Below are positions 9,788-18,573 of a DNA stretch of 64,000 nucleotides, piece by piece (position 1 is the stretch's first letter; each line of letters begins with the position of its first letter). The notes beneath the pieces are model-generated. The model saw only the letters and a program-made list of their open reading frames with translations. It had not been told where the DNA came from and ran no database searches. The translations under genes were made by a program, and so were the position numbers. The stretch is from Lachnospiraceae bacterium (GTDB taxonomy: Bacteria > Bacillota > Clostridia > Lachnospirales > Lachnospiraceae), in the NCBI GenBank assembly GCA_015057525.1, contig SVEE01000004.1, positions 122,009-186,008 on the forward strand. Reading direction: 5' to 3'.

Positions 9788-9997
9788 TTATGCCTTAGCC
9801 TTCTCGGCTATAACTGTCTGTATTCTAGCGATGTTCTTTCTAACATCCTTGATTCTACTTGTATTCTCAAGCTGATTAGTGGCATTCTGGAATCTTAAGT
9901 TGAATAATTCCTTCTTAGCAGCAACTAAATCGCCCTGTAACTCTTCAAGTGATTTTGCGTTTAACTCTTTTTTATAATCCTTAAGCTTCACTGCCAT
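9788..9997 (-). CDS. rpmC: 50S ribosomal protein L29
   Basis: L29 lies at the peptide exit tunnel and helps bind trigger factor and SRP. The 69-residue product is two long helices with the signature [19 protein letters not shown]. Its start overlaps the end of rplP by 17 bases, so translation is coupled. Confidence 0.97.
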   Translation of the reverse strand: MAVKLKDYKKELNAKSLEELQGDLVAAKKELFNLRFQNATNQLENTSRIKDVRKNIARIQTVIAEKAKA

Positions 9998-10421
9998 TAA
10001 CCTCCTTATCTAAGTCAGCCTTTGAAACGATCTTACACTTCAAAGGTAATTTGTGTACTGCAAGACGAAGAGCTTCTCTAGCTGTCTCCTCTGGTACACC
10101 TGCGATCTCAAATAATACTCTACCTGGCTTAACAACTGCTACCCAGTACTCAAGTGTTCCCTTTCCGGAACCCATACGAGTTTCAGCTGGCTTAGCTGTT
10201 ACAGGCTTATCTGGGAAAATCTTAATCCAAACTTTACCATTACGCTTTACGTAACGTGTCATTGCGATACGGGCAGCCTCGATCTGATTTGACTTAATCC
10301 AAGCTGGCTCCATAGCCACGATACCGTATTCACCATTTGTTATTTTATTTCCTCTAAGCGCCTTACCTGTCATAGTTCCTCTGAACTGCTTACGACGCTT
10401 TACTCTCTTAGGCATTAACAT
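9981..10421 (-). CDS. rplP: 50S ribosomal protein L16
   Basis: L16 organises the A-site side of the peptidyl transferase region. The 146-residue product has [36 protein letters not shown] and [16 protein letters not shown]. Its ATG overlaps the rpsC stop by one base (TAATG), a tight translational coupling. A second in-frame ATG lies two codons later. Confidence 0.98.
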   Translation of the reverse strand: MLMPKRVKRRKQFRGTMTGKALRGNKITNGEYGIVAMEPAWIKSNQIEAARIAMTRYVKRNGKVWIKIFPDKPVTAKPAETRMGSGKGTLEYWVAVVKPGRVLFEIAGVPEETAREALRLAVHKLPLKCKIVSKADLDKEVNGSEA

Positions 10422-11086
10422 TATTTATCGCTCCCTTCCTTATTTCCCTTAGTAGGAAGTACTTCACCATGGTAAATCCATGTCTTAACACCAACTTTAC
10501 CGTATGTTGTATCAGCCTCAGCAAAACCGTAGTCGATATCTGCACGAAGAGTCTGAAGAGGAATTGTTCCCTCGCTGTAGAACTCTGTTCTAGCCATATC
10601 TGCACCACCAAGTCTTCCTGAACATGCAGCCTTGATACCAAGAGCTCCTGCCTTCATAGTTCTACCCATGCATGACTTCATTGCTCTTCTGAATGAAATA
10701 CGGTTCTCTAACTGTGCTGCAATATTCTCAGCTACTAACTGAGCATCAAGATCAGGCTTCTTAATCTCTTTGATGTCGATGATAAGCTTCTTAGAAGTAA
10801 GCTTCTGAACCTTAGCCTTAATCTTCTCGATTCCAGCTCCGCCCTTTCCGATTACAACACCAGGCTTAGCTGTATATACATTAACCTTAACTCTGTCAGC
10901 TGTTCTTTCGATTTCAATCTTAGAAACGTTAGCAGAGAAAAGCTCTTTCTTTAAAAACTCTCTGATCTTATAGTCTTCAACAAGGTTGTCTGCGAATTCG
11001 CCGTTCTTAGTATCTGCATACCATCTTGAATCCCAATCCTTGATGACACCGACTCTTAAACCATGTGGATTAACCTTCTGTCCCAT
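10421..11086 (-). CDS. rpsC: 30S ribosomal protein S3
   Basis: S3 lies at the mRNA entry tunnel and has ribosomal helicase activity with S4 and S5. The 221-residue product has an N-terminal KH domain ([19 protein letters not shown]) and the C-terminal S3 domain with [19 protein letters not shown] and [15 protein letters not shown]. Confidence 0.98.
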   Translation of the reverse strand: MGQKVNPHGLRVGVIKDWDSRWYADTKNGEFADNLVEDYKIREFLKKELFSANVSKIEIERTADRVKVNVYTAKPGVVIGKGGAGIEKIKAKVQKLTSKKLIIDIKEIKKPDLDAQLVAENIAAQLENRISFRRAMKSCMGRTMKAGALGIKAACSGRLGGADMARTEFYSEGTIPLQTLRADIDYGFAEADTTYGKVGVKTWIYHGEVLPTKGNKEGSDK

Positions 11087-11096
11087 TGCTTACCTC

Positions 11097-11483
11097 CTAT
11101 CTTTCATCAAGCACAATAGTGATGTGGCTTGTTCTCTTCTCGATTCTATAAGCTCTACCCTGTGCTCTTGGCTGAATTCTCTTCATTGTTGGTCCTTTAT
11201 TTGCATAACACTCAGCAATGTAAAGGTCTTCTACCTTCATACCATTGTTGTTCTCTGCATTTGCGATTGCAGACTTGAGTAATTTCTCAATAACCTTTGA
11301 TGCATATCTATTATTGTAAGCAAGAATACCAAGTGCTGAAGTTACATCCTTGCCTCTGATAGCGTCTAATACGAAACAAGCCTTAGTAACTGATACTCTA
11401 GCGAATGAAACAGTAGCCTTTGGTCTTGTATCCTTATTCTCATTTCTGAGTCTCTTTATCTGGGATCTATGTCCTTTTGCCAT
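11097..11483 (-). CDS. rplV: 50S ribosomal protein L22
   Basis: L22 lines the peptide exit tunnel; changes in its loop give macrolide resistance. The 128-residue product has ATVSFARVSVTKACFVLD, LLKSAIANAENN and the C-terminal loop region GPTMKRIQPRAQGRAYRI. It follows rpsS by 20 bp. Confidence 0.98.
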   Translation of the reverse strand: MAKGHRSQIKRLRNENKDTRPKATVSFARVSVTKACFVLDAIRGKDVTSALGILAYNNRYASKVIEKLLKSAIANAENNNGMKVEDLYIAECYANKGPTMKRIQPRAQGRAYRIEKRTSHITIVLDER

Positions 11484-11503
11484 GAATGTGTCCTCCTTTC
11501 GAC

Positions 11504-11785
11504 TTATCTCTTCTTACCCTTTTTCTCATCTTTGCCGTGTCCTCTGTATGTTCTAGTTGCTACGAACTCACCGAGCTTGTGTCCTACCATATCCTCAGTT
11601 ACATATACAGGCACATGCTTTCTTCCATCATAAACTGCTATTGTATGACCTACAAATGAAGGGAAAATAGTTGAACGACGTGACCAAGTCTTAACAACCT
11701 GCTTGTCATTTGCTGCATTTAATGCATCTATTTTCTTTAATAAATAATCATCTGCAAATGGTCCTTTTTTTAATGAACGAGCCAT
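11504..11785 (-). CDS. rpsS: 30S ribosomal protein S19
   Basis: S19 lies in the 30S head beside S13. The 93-residue product starts [18 protein letters not shown] and has [20 protein letters not shown] and [18 protein letters not shown]. It lies 11 bp after rplB. Confidence 0.98.
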   Translation of the reverse strand: MARSLKKGPFADDYLLKKIDALNAANDKQVVKTWSRRSTIFPSFVGHTIAVYDGRKHVPVYVTEDMVGHKLGEFVATRTYRGHGKDEKKGKKR

Positions 11786-11796
11786 ATGTTACCTCC

Positions 11797-12639
11797 TTAC
11801 TTAACGTTCTTACCGTCTCTTGTTCTAATGATTAACTTGTTAGACTGCTTGTTCTTCTTTCTTGTCTTGTAACCTAATGCTGGTTTACCCCATGGAGTTG
11901 AAGGTCCTGGTCTACCGATACTAGTTCTACCTTCACCACCACCGTGTGGATGGTCATTAGGGTTCATAACAGAACCTCTAACTGTAGGTCTGATACCCAT
12001 GTGACGCTTACGTCCTGCCTTACCAACATTAACAAGTCCGTGCTCAATGTTACCAACCTGGCCAATTGTTGCACGACAAACGATAGGAACCATTCTCATC
12101 TCGCCTGATGGAAGTCTAAGAGTAGCATACTTGCCTTCCTTAGCCATAAGCTGAGCTGAGTTACCAGCTGAACGAACTAACTGAGCTCCCTTACCTGGGT
12201 ATAACTCGATGTTGTGAATCTCAGTACCAACTGGAATATCTGAAAGTGGTAAACAGTTACCAACCTTTACTTCTGCGTTTGGACCGCTCATAAGCTCATC
12301 GCCAACCTTAAGTCCAGCTGGAGCGATGATGTATGCCTTAGCGCCATCTGCGTAGAAGAGAAGTGCGATGTTTGCAGTTCTATTTGGATCATACTCAATA
12401 GCTGCTACCTTTGCAGGTACATCATCCTTAGTTCTCTTGAAATCAATAATTCTATATTTCTGCTTGTTTCCACCGCCATGGTGTCTAACAGTGATTTTAC
12501 CTTGATTATTACGACCTGCTGTCTTATCCTTCTTAGCAAGGAGTGACTTCTCTGGAGTACTCTTTGTAATCTCAGCGAAATCAAGACCAGTCATATGTCT
12601 TCTAGAAGGTGTATATGGGTTATAAGTCTTAATTCCCAT
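11797..12639 (-). CDS. rplB: 50S ribosomal protein L2
   Basis: L2 is a core 50S protein needed for subunit joining and peptidyl transfer. The frame is open another 36 codons upstream, but the start at 12637-12639 ([18 protein letters not shown]) fits the family and follows GGAGAAACAA, giving 280 residues. Signatures include [32 protein letters not shown] and the C-terminal [17 protein letters not shown] with the conserved histidine region. The rejected upstream codons belong to an unusual structured spacer after rplW. Confidence 0.98.
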   Translation of the reverse strand: MGIKTYNPYTPSRRHMTGLDFAEITKSTPEKSLLAKKDKTAGRNNQGKITVRHHGGGNKQKYRIIDFKRTKDDVPAKVAAIEYDPNRTANIALLFYADGAKAYIIAPAGLKVGDELMSGPNAEVKVGNCLPLSDIPVGTEIHNIELYPGKGAQLVRSAGNSAQLMAKEGKYATLRLPSGEMRMVPIVCRATIGQVGNIEHGLVNVGKAGRKRHMGIRPTVRGSVMNPNDHPHGGGEGRTSIGRPGPSTPWGKPALGYKTRKKNKQSNKLIIRTRDGKNVK

Positions 12640-12808
12640 TTTGTTTCTCCTTTCAAAACTCAATTTATTTTCATGCTTGTTTTGCATATATTTATAAGGT
12701 ATCATCCACTCTACTAAGCTCGAGCGTCGTCTTCGACTCGCTTTCACTAAGTATCGGGATGGGCTTTCGTACTAAACTCTCACTTCGTGTTCGTTAAGTA
12801 CTCAATGC
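12640..12808 (-). repeat. Structured rplW-rplB spacer with dispersed-type hairpin repeat
   Basis: This 169-bp spacer interrupts an otherwise tightly packed operon. It holds a nested hairpin at 12770-12800 (outer arms TACTAAAC and GTTAAGTA with one mismatch, inner CAC/GTG) and a second hairpin near 12720-12739 (arms CGAGcGTCG and CGACTCG). A related hairpin with the same outer arms but different inner pairs occurs at 63374-63408 in the tRNA cluster, so I take it as a copy of a dispersed repeat. No promoter or terminator is evident. Confidence 0.5.
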
Positions 12809-13108
12809 CTATAAGCCCTCGAACAACTCGATATCAGCACTCTCTGCTGTGAGCTGTACAACTGCCTTCTTTGTCTTAGCAGTCTTACCGTAAGTCATAC
12901 CACGTCTCTTAGTCTTACCATCGTAGTTCATAGTATTAACCTTAGCTACCTTAGTTCCTTCGAACATCTTCTCTACAGCTTCCTTAACCTGAGCCTTAGT
13001 TGCTTCAGGATGTACAAGGAAAGTGTACTTCTTCTCTGCCATTACATTCATACTCTTCTCTGTGAGTACAGGCTTAAGGATTACGTCATAATATTTGATA
13101 TCTGCCAT
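12809..13108 (-). CDS. rplW: 50S ribosomal protein L23
   Basis: L23 lies at the tunnel exit and docks trigger factor and SRP. The 99-residue product shows [39 protein letters not shown] and [19 protein letters not shown]. Its start shares its last base with the rplD stop region, so the two are coupled. Confidence 0.97.
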   Translation of the reverse strand: MADIKYYDVILKPVLTEKSMNVMAEKKYTFLVHPEATKAQVKEAVEKMFEGTKVAKVNTMNYDGKTKRRGMTYGKTAKTKKAVVQLTAESADIELFEGL

Positions 13109-13728
13109 TATGCATACACCTCCTCGATTGCTGCTACTGCATCCTTAGTCATAACAAGTGACTCATACTTAAGGATGTCATATACGTTGATTGAGTTAGT
13201 CATTGTAGTCTTAACAGTTGGAATATTTCTAGCTGAAAGAACTACCTTCTCATCCTTATCCTTAGTTACAACTAATGCCTTAGGAGCCTTAAGGTTGTTA
13301 AGGATTTCAACGAACTTTGAAGTCTTAATCTCATCTAACTTAAACTCATCTACTACGATAAGCTTAGAAGCCTGAACCTTTGAAGTAAGTGCAGACTTAA
13401 TTGCAATCTGCTTCTCTCTCTTGTTCATCTTCATTGAATAATCTCTTGGCTTTGGAGCGAATACCACTCCACCACCTGTCCACTGTGGTGATCTTGTAGA
13501 ACCCTGTCTTGCATGACCTGTTCCCTTCTGTCTCCAAGGCTTTCTTCCGCCACCAGAAACTTCTGCACGAGTCTTTGCACTCTGAGTTCCCTGACGACTA
13601 TTTGCTAACTGGCTTACTACAGCCAAGTGTACTAAATGTTCATTTATTTCTACACCGAACACGTTGTCATTAAGCTCAAGCTTATCAACTTCTTTACCTT
13701 CGATGTTATAAACTGCTACTGTTGCCAT
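13108..13728 (-). CDS. rplD: 50S ribosomal protein L4
   Basis: L4 reaches into the exit tunnel and in gamma-proteobacteria represses the S10 operon. The 206-residue product has the extended-loop motif [20 protein letters not shown] and [18 protein letters not shown]. Whether L4 or S10 acts on the leader upstream of rpsJ cannot be told from sequence. Confidence 0.97.
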   Translation of the reverse strand: MATVAVYNIEGKEVDKLELNDNVFGVEINEHLVHLAVVSQLANSRQGTQSAKTRAEVSGGGRKPWRQKGTGHARQGSTRSPQWTGGGVVFAPKPRDYSMKMNKREKQIAIKSALTSKVQASKLIVVDEFKLDEIKTSKFVEILNNLKAPKALVVTKDKDEKVVLSARNIPTVKTTMTNSINVYDILKYESLVMTKDAVAAIEEVYA

Positions 13729-13757
13729 CTAATGTTCCTCCTTCCTGAAAAGCCGGC

Positions 13758-14441
13758 TTATTTGCCAACCTTTACTGTTTCCTTAATCATTACTAATGAT
13801 TTCTTTGGTCCAGGAACGGCACCCTTTACCAAAATTACATTGTTTTCAACATCTATCTTAACAATCTCAAGATTCTGTACTGTAACTCTTACGTTACCCA
13901 TATGTCCAGGCATCTTCTTACCCTTGAATACTCTACCTGGAGTAGTAGCAGAACCATTTGAACCTGCATGACGATGGTACTTAGAACCGTGAGTCTTAGG
14001 ACCTGTTCTCATACCAAATCTCTTGATACCTGAAGCATATCCCTTACCCTTTGACTTAGCAGTAACATCAATCTTGTCACCCTCAGCGAAGATGTCAGCC
14101 TTGATCTCGTCGCCTGCATTGTAATCTGCAACGTTCTCTAATCTGAACTCTCTTACGAACTTCTTAGGTGTAGTTCCTGCCTTCTTAAAGTGTCCTACCT
14201 CAGCCTTACCAGCACCATGTGGGTTTCTGATAACTTTCTTTCCTGAAACGTCTTTAGTAGTAATTCTTTCCTTCTTTTCGCCGAAACCAACCTGAATTGC
14301 ATCGTAACCGTCGTTTTCAACTGTTTTTACCTGAGTTACAACACATGGTCCAGCCTCTAATACTGTTACAGGTGTTAAAACACCATCTTCATTGAAGATT
14401 TGAGTCATTCCGACTTTAGTTGCTAAAATCGCTTTCTTCAT
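13758..14441 (-). CDS. rplC: 50S ribosomal protein L3
   Basis: L3 binds directly to 23S rRNA early in assembly and approaches the peptidyl transferase centre. The 227-residue product begins [20 protein letters not shown], with [20 protein letters not shown] and [19 protein letters not shown] further on. It follows rpsJ by 135 bp, a longer gap than elsewhere in the operon. Confidence 0.98.
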   Translation of the reverse strand: MKKAILATKVGMTQIFNEDGVLTPVTVLEAGPCVVTQVKTVENDGYDAIQVGFGEKKERITTKDVSGKKVIRNPHGAGKAEVGHFKKAGTTPKKFVREFRLENVADYNAGDEIKADIFAEGDKIDVTAKSKGKGYASGIKRFGMRTGPKTHGSKYHRHAGSNGSATTPGRVFKGKKMPGHMGNVRVTVQNLEIVKIDVENNVILVKGAVPGPKKSLVMIKETVKVGK

Positions 14442-14576
14442 TTAAATTTTTCCTCCTAATTTTAATTCACAGCGGATTGCCTTGGCAATCATACTAAATT
14501 CATTCCTTATTATAAGGAAATGTAATTAGGTACTGCATATTAACTTTTTAATAATGAAATAAATTTGTTTGATGAA

Positions 14577-14888
14577 TTACTTCATCTTAACGTCTACGTA
14601 AACACCAGCTGACATATCAATCTTCTGAAGAGCATCAATAGTCTTCTGTGTTGGTGTTAACACGTCAATGAGTCTCTTGTGAGTTCTCTGCTCGAACTGC
14701 TCTCTAGAATCCTTATACTTATGAACAGCTCTGAGGATTGTAATCTTCTCAACCTTTGTAGGCATTGGAACTGGTCCACTAACCTTTGCTCCAGTACTCT
14801 TAATAGTCTCGATAATCTGCTTTGCAGCCTGATCGATTAACTTGTGATCGTACGCCTTCAATGTGATTCTCATAATTTGACTTGCCAT
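14577..14888 (-). CDS. rpsJ: 30S ribosomal protein S10
   Basis: S10 lies in the 30S head; with NusB it also joins antitermination complexes. The 103-residue product starts [19 protein letters not shown] and has [19 protein letters not shown] and [19 protein letters not shown]. The open frame runs 25 codons further upstream, but the start at 14886-14888 follows a GGAGGCGG site and matches the family. It is the first gene of the superoperon. Confidence 0.98.
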   Translation of the reverse strand: MASQIMRITLKAYDHKLIDQAAKQIIETIKSTGAKVSGPVPMPTKVEKITILRAVHKYKDSREQFEQRTHKRLIDVLTPTQKTIDALQKIDMSAGVYVDVKMK

Positions 14889-15126
14889 AAAAAAAGCCGC
14901 CTCCTTTTCGCACTTATTGTAGTACGACAAGTGGTGACTGTACAACTTTCCCGTGTGTGTCATAAATTTCTACATTCGTAACTTACACACGTCATCTCCG
15001 TCCTCTGACGGATGGTATATGGTACAGTGACTTGTCGCCAGTTATTTTTAATTGACATTCGCTCCACGAAAAACCTGCTATTTGTTAAGCAGCAACCTCC
15101 GCTTCCACGCTATCAATGTCACAGCA
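14889..15126 (-). promoter_or_regulatory. Folded 5' leader of the S10 operon
   Basis: About 238 transcribed bases precede rpsJ. A long interrupted stem pairs 14925-14932 with 15030-15037 and 14937-14943 with 15022-15028. It encloses two hairpins, 14952-14958/14985-14991 and 14998-15002/15007-15011, making a three-way junction. A further hairpin lies at 15075-15079/15088-15092. I recall an S10 leader motif described in Clostridia; a covariance search would show whether this is it. Autoregulation by a ribosomal protein is likely but not shown here. Confidence 0.65.
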
Positions 15127-15132
15127 AGAGCT

Positions 15133-15195
15133 ATTATATAACAGAAGCAACCATAATGCAAGACATTTTTTAAAAGTTTTTTAAAACTTTTTTAG
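15133..15195 (-). promoter_or_regulatory. Main S10-operon promoter with A-tract UP element
   Basis: Read on the minus strand, TTGCAT (15156-15161) and TATAAT (15133-15138) are exactly 17 bases apart, giving a start near 15126. Immediately upstream, 15162-15195 holds repeated A- and T-tracts of the kind that bind the RNA polymerase alpha C-terminal domain. A near-consensus core plus such a UP element is expected for a ribosomal operon. Confidence 0.8.
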
Positions 15196-15216
15196 TCCCA
15201 AATCATGGTTGCTTCT
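15143..15216. repeat. 12-bp perfect inverted repeat spanning the S10 promoter
   Basis: AGAAGCAACCAT (15143-15154) and its exact reverse complement (15205-15216) flank 50 bases that include the UP element and -35 box. One arm lies in the -10/-35 spacer. On RNA reading through from the upstream gene the arms could form a stem; on DNA it could be an operator. No U-run follows, so it is not a typical terminator. A weaker 9-bp inverted repeat lies at 15250-15258/15278-15286. Confidence 0.55.
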
Positions 15217-15300
15217 ATTAGTAAATATGTAATTTATACATCTTGTGTGTGAGTTTCTTCTTTATATTATATATAGTAGAAACTCATAAATAATCTTTTG

Positions 15301-16056
15301 CTATACTTCTGTATTATTTGAATTATCTTCTGAGCTATTTAAGTTACCAAACACAAGGTCATTTCCATCACCAACCATTGCATTTGCTGTAGCTGCCGCC
15401 TGAAGCTTGCCTTCTTTTTTCTTCTTTATTGCCGCTACCATAGCTGCTGCAAAGAAAATTGTGATTGCAAGACAAATACCAAAGCGTAACCAGATTGCAC
15501 CCTTGTTCTCTGTTGAGTCAATTGTAACCTGATAAAACTCTGGGAACCAACCATAGCTTGAATAGTAAGAAGTAAATAAAGTTCTAAATTCTGTATAGTA
15601 CTGACTTACTTCTGGATCAATTGTAGAAATCTTACCTTCAAACGTTACAGCGTCTGGCTTAGAATCAGATAAGTAATTCATATAATCCTCTGACTCCGAA
15701 ATAAGTTTGTCAATTGCTTTGAAGTCATCCTTACCCTTAACTGTAAGAGAAATAAAAGCGCCCTGTTCCCCTATATCATCCATATATACGAGGCAGTGTT
15801 TCTCAGTACCTGCTGGAATGAATCCATTAATCTTGTACTCAGTCTCAGCATACCAGTCAAATACTAAATCAACATCCAGGGATACAAACTCATCCTTAAC
15901 TGGTTCTCCCTCATTATTAATCATACTCTTTAAATCCTTAGCTGAGCCAAACAGATAGCCCGCACTAGACGCAAATATAAATATTGTTATTACAGCAAAT
16001 AATACTGTAAAGAAGCCTAATAATATTACGCTTCCGCCTTCATTGTTTTTCTTCAT
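15301..16056 (-). CDS. Unknown protein with two membrane spans
   Basis: I do not recognise the family. The 251-residue product has a hydrophobic N-terminal span (about residues 9-34), an outward domain of about 160 residues rich in acidic and aromatic residues, a second span (about 195-213), then a lysine-rich KKKKEGK stretch and a short cytoplasmic tail rich in N and S. The topology suggests a membrane-anchored outward-facing domain. It lies alone between the methyltransferase at 16181 and the S10 promoter. Confidence 0.75.
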   Translation of the reverse strand: MKKNNEGGSVILLGFFTVLFAVITIFIFASSAGYLFGSAKDLKSMINNEGEPVKDEFVSLDVDLVFDWYAETEYKINGFIPAGTEKHCLVYMDDIGEQGAFISLTVKGKDDFKAIDKLISESEDYMNYLSDSKPDAVTFEGKISTIDPEVSQYYTEFRTLFTSYYSSYGWFPEFYQVTIDSTENKGAIWLRFGICLAITIFFAAAMVAAIKKKKEGKLQAAATANAMVGDGNDLVFGNLNSSEDNSNNTEV

Positions 16057-16122
16057 ACTTTTCTCCTCCCTTTTTCGTCTTTAATCGACAGACACATACT
16101 AACATATTTCATGTAAACAAAC

Positions 16123-16166
16123 AAGAAGAAACTATCAGAAAGTCAGGTAACTAACAGTTTCTTCTT
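16123..16166 (-). terminator. Terminator after the methyltransferase gene
   Basis: AAGAAGAAACT (16123-16133) and its perfect reverse complement (16156-16166) form an 11-bp stem; on the minus strand it is followed by a T-rich GTTTGTTT. It lies 15 bases past the stop of the gene at 16181. Confidence 0.7.
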
Positions 16167-16180
16167 ATTACAATAATGTT

Positions 16181-17365
16181 TTATTTAAGCAATTTATATA
16201 TTGTGGGTTCTATGCCAAGTTCTTCACACATTGTGCAAGCTTCATTCAACGCCTTTTGTTTTTTATCTGTACTTACATTCCCCTTTACAGCACGAATCAA
16301 AATATTTTTAGGTGAGTGGGCCATATCAACAAATTCTAAGAGTTGGGTTTTATACCCTTTATACTCAAGCATATTCCCACGTAAAGCATCTGTAACAAGT
16401 GCCGACATCCTTTCTTTTATTATTCCATATTTCATTATAGGCGCGAGAGAATCACTTTTTATCTGTTTATTAACCTCATGCTGGCAGCATGGAACAGATA
16501 AAATATATTTAGCGTTCCACTCAACCGCATTATATAATGCATAATCTGTTGCTGTGTCACAGGCATGCAATGTCACCACCATGTCAACAGGCATATCAGA
16601 AGAATAACCATTTATATCTCCCAGTTCAAAACGCAATCTGTCATAGCCATACTTTTCAGCCGCCTTATTACATTTGTCGATAACATCTGCTTTCAAATCT
16701 AATCCTATTATATTTGTTCTTTTATTTTTTATTTCTACAAGATAATAATACAAAACGAAAGTTAAATAGGATTTTCCGCAACCAAAATCTATAATATTAA
16801 GAACTTCGCTATGGTCATCCTTTAGCACATCATCTACCATTTCTATAAAACGATTTATCTGTTTGTACTTATCGTACATGGACTTAACAACCTTGCCATC
16901 CTTAGTGAATATTCCCATATCCACTAAAGGCGGACATTGAATACCCTCTTTTAATATGTAGTTTTTAACTCGATTTTGTCCCTCATACATGGCCAGCTTA
17001 GTTTTGTTATTTTTATTCTCAGACTTTAAAAGCTTACCCTTCTTAGACAACTTGAAGCTATATTCACCCTCGGTGGTAAATATATTCATTTGCTTCATCT
17101 TATTTGGAAATATTTCCATAAGCTTACCAAGAAGCAGAGCTTTATCTATATTGCTCTGGAAAACCTGCTTGTCTGTATATGAACTGATTTGATACTGCTG
17201 TTTGCCTTTTATAGTAACAAGACGAATATCTATCTTCTTGTATATATAGGAAACATCTCCTCGATTGCTTATCACTATACGAGGAACATCTTTCTTTAAA
17301 GCAATTGATACAGCATCTTTTATTTCATCCAATCCATTTTTTTCTAAACTCTGAGTGTTCTCCAT
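16181..17365 (-). CDS. Class I SAM-dependent methyltransferase (Methyltransf_32/METTL25-like)
   Basis: The 394-residue product has a poorly conserved N-terminal half and a Rossmann methyltransferase domain from about residue 188. The SAM motif is VLNIIDFGCGKSYLTF (residues 188-203), the acidic ribose contact GLDLK (221-225), and a distinctive LHACDTATDYAL followed by VPCCQHEVNK. That LHACD/PCCQH pattern recalls the TRM13/METTL25 group (PF13679), many of which act on RNA. The substrate is unknown. It lies 17 bp after the aminotransferase gene and probably shares its transcript. Confidence 0.8.
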   Translation of the reverse strand: MENTQSLEKNGLDEIKDAVSIALKKDVPRIVISNRGDVSYIYKKIDIRLVTIKGKQQYQISSYTDKQVFQSNIDKALLLGKLMEIFPNKMKQMNIFTTEGEYSFKLSKKGKLLKSENKNNKTKLAMYEGQNRVKNYILKEGIQCPPLVDMGIFTKDGKVVKSMYDKYKQINRFIEMVDDVLKDDHSEVLNIIDFGCGKSYLTFVLYYYLVEIKNKRTNIIGLDLKADVIDKCNKAAEKYGYDRLRFELGDINGYSSDMPVDMVVTLHACDTATDYALYNAVEWNAKYILSVPCCQHEVNKQIKSDSLAPIMKYGIIKERMSALVTDALRGNMLEYKGYKTQLLEFVDMAHSPKNILIRAVKGNVSTDKKQKALNEACTMCEELGIEPTIYKLLK

Positions 17366-17382
17366 AATCTACCTCAAACCAT

Positions 17383-18546
17383 TTATTTAAGTACGCCACT
17401 TTCATCTATTATCTTGATAATCTCTCTAAACTCATCACTTGTCTTTGTGAGGGCAAATCTCACATATCCTTCTCCCAAGGTTCCAAATGCAGTTCCTGGT
17501 GTTACAAATATTCCCGTCTTTTCAATAAGCGCCATACAAAACTCCTGGCTTGTCTTGAACTTAGGAGGAATAGGAGCCCACATAAACATAGTTCCTGCAC
17601 AATCAGGTACATCCCAGCCTATGTTACGAAGTCCCTGACATAGGGTATCTCTTCTATCTTGATATACTAAACACTGTTCCTTAACTGGCTCAAGTGGGCC
17701 TGTCAAAGCAGCTATTGCCGCATACTGTGTTGGTATAAAAATACCAAAATCAATTTGTGAGCGAAGCATTTTGAGCGCATCCACAATTTCCTTATTACCC
17801 ACACAAAATGACACTCTTGCGCCAGTAAGATTGAAGGTCTTAGAAAGAGAAAAGAATTCCACACCTACTTCAGCTGCACCTTCATGCTCTAAGAAGGAGC
17901 CACCATACTGTCCGTCGTAAATTATATCTGAATATGCATTATCGTGAATAACAATAATGTCATATTTTTTTGCAAATGCTATAAGCTTATCATATATTTC
18001 CGGTGGTGCTGTAACACAAACCGGATTCATCGGATATGACATAATAATATACTTTGCTTTTTTTGCTACATCTTCTGGTATTAATTCAAAATCTGGCAAG
18101 AAGCCATTCTTCTCAAGAAGAGGATAGTAATATATCTGGGCTCCAGCAAGAAGTGAACCTGCCTCAAATATAGGATATCCAGGGTTTGGAACCAAAACCA
18201 CATCTCCTGGATTACACAATGCCATTCCTATATGACCTATACCTTCCTGAGAACCATTTACAGATGTAACCATATCCTCTGTTATATCAACATTAAATCT
18301 TCTCTTATAATAAGAAACAACCGCCTTAGTCATTTCTGGCAAATCTCTTAGAGAATATCCAAAATTCCCTGGCTTTTCCGCAGCTTCAAGAAATGCTTTT
18401 TTTACATGTGGAAAAGGTTCGAAATCAGGAGTTCCAACAGATACATTTATTACTGTTCCTCCCTTTGCTATTACCTCATTTTGCTTATCCTTTAAATCCG
18501 CAAAAATTCCAGTTTCAAATAATTTAAGTCTGTCTGCAAATTTCAT
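17383..18546 (-). CDS. PLP-dependent class I/II aminotransferase
   Basis: The 387-residue fold-type I enzyme has the pyridoxal-phosphate lysine K236 in SLSKTFNLTGAR, the cofactor-ring asparagine and aspartate in YPMNPV and HDNAYSD (D202, Y205), and a C-terminal substrate-carboxylate arginine in GYVRFALT. The overall pattern resembles the LL-diaminopimelate/alanine aminotransferase group used for amino-acid synthesis, but the substrate cannot be fixed from motifs. It lies between cardiolipin synthase (27 bp) and the methyltransferase. Confidence 0.87.
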   Translation of the reverse strand: MKFADRLKLFETGIFADLKDKQNEVIAKGGTVINVSVGTPDFEPFPHVKKAFLEAAEKPGNFGYSLRDLPEMTKAVVSYYKRRFNVDITEDMVTSVNGSQEGIGHIGMALCNPGDVVLVPNPGYPIFEAGSLLAGAQIYYYPLLEKNGFLPDFELIPEDVAKKAKYIIMSYPMNPVCVTAPPEIYDKLIAFAKKYDIIVIHDNAYSDIIYDGQYGGSFLEHEGAAEVGVEFFSLSKTFNLTGARVSFCVGNKEIVDALKMLRSQIDFGIFIPTQYAAIAALTGPLEPVKEQCLVYQDRRDTLCQGLRNIGWDVPDCAGTMFMWAPIPPKFKTSQEFCMALIEKTGIFVTPGTAFGTLGEGYVRFALTKTSDEFREIIKIIDESGVLK

Positions 18547-18573
18547 TTTTAGTTCCTCGTATTCTTTCTAGTT

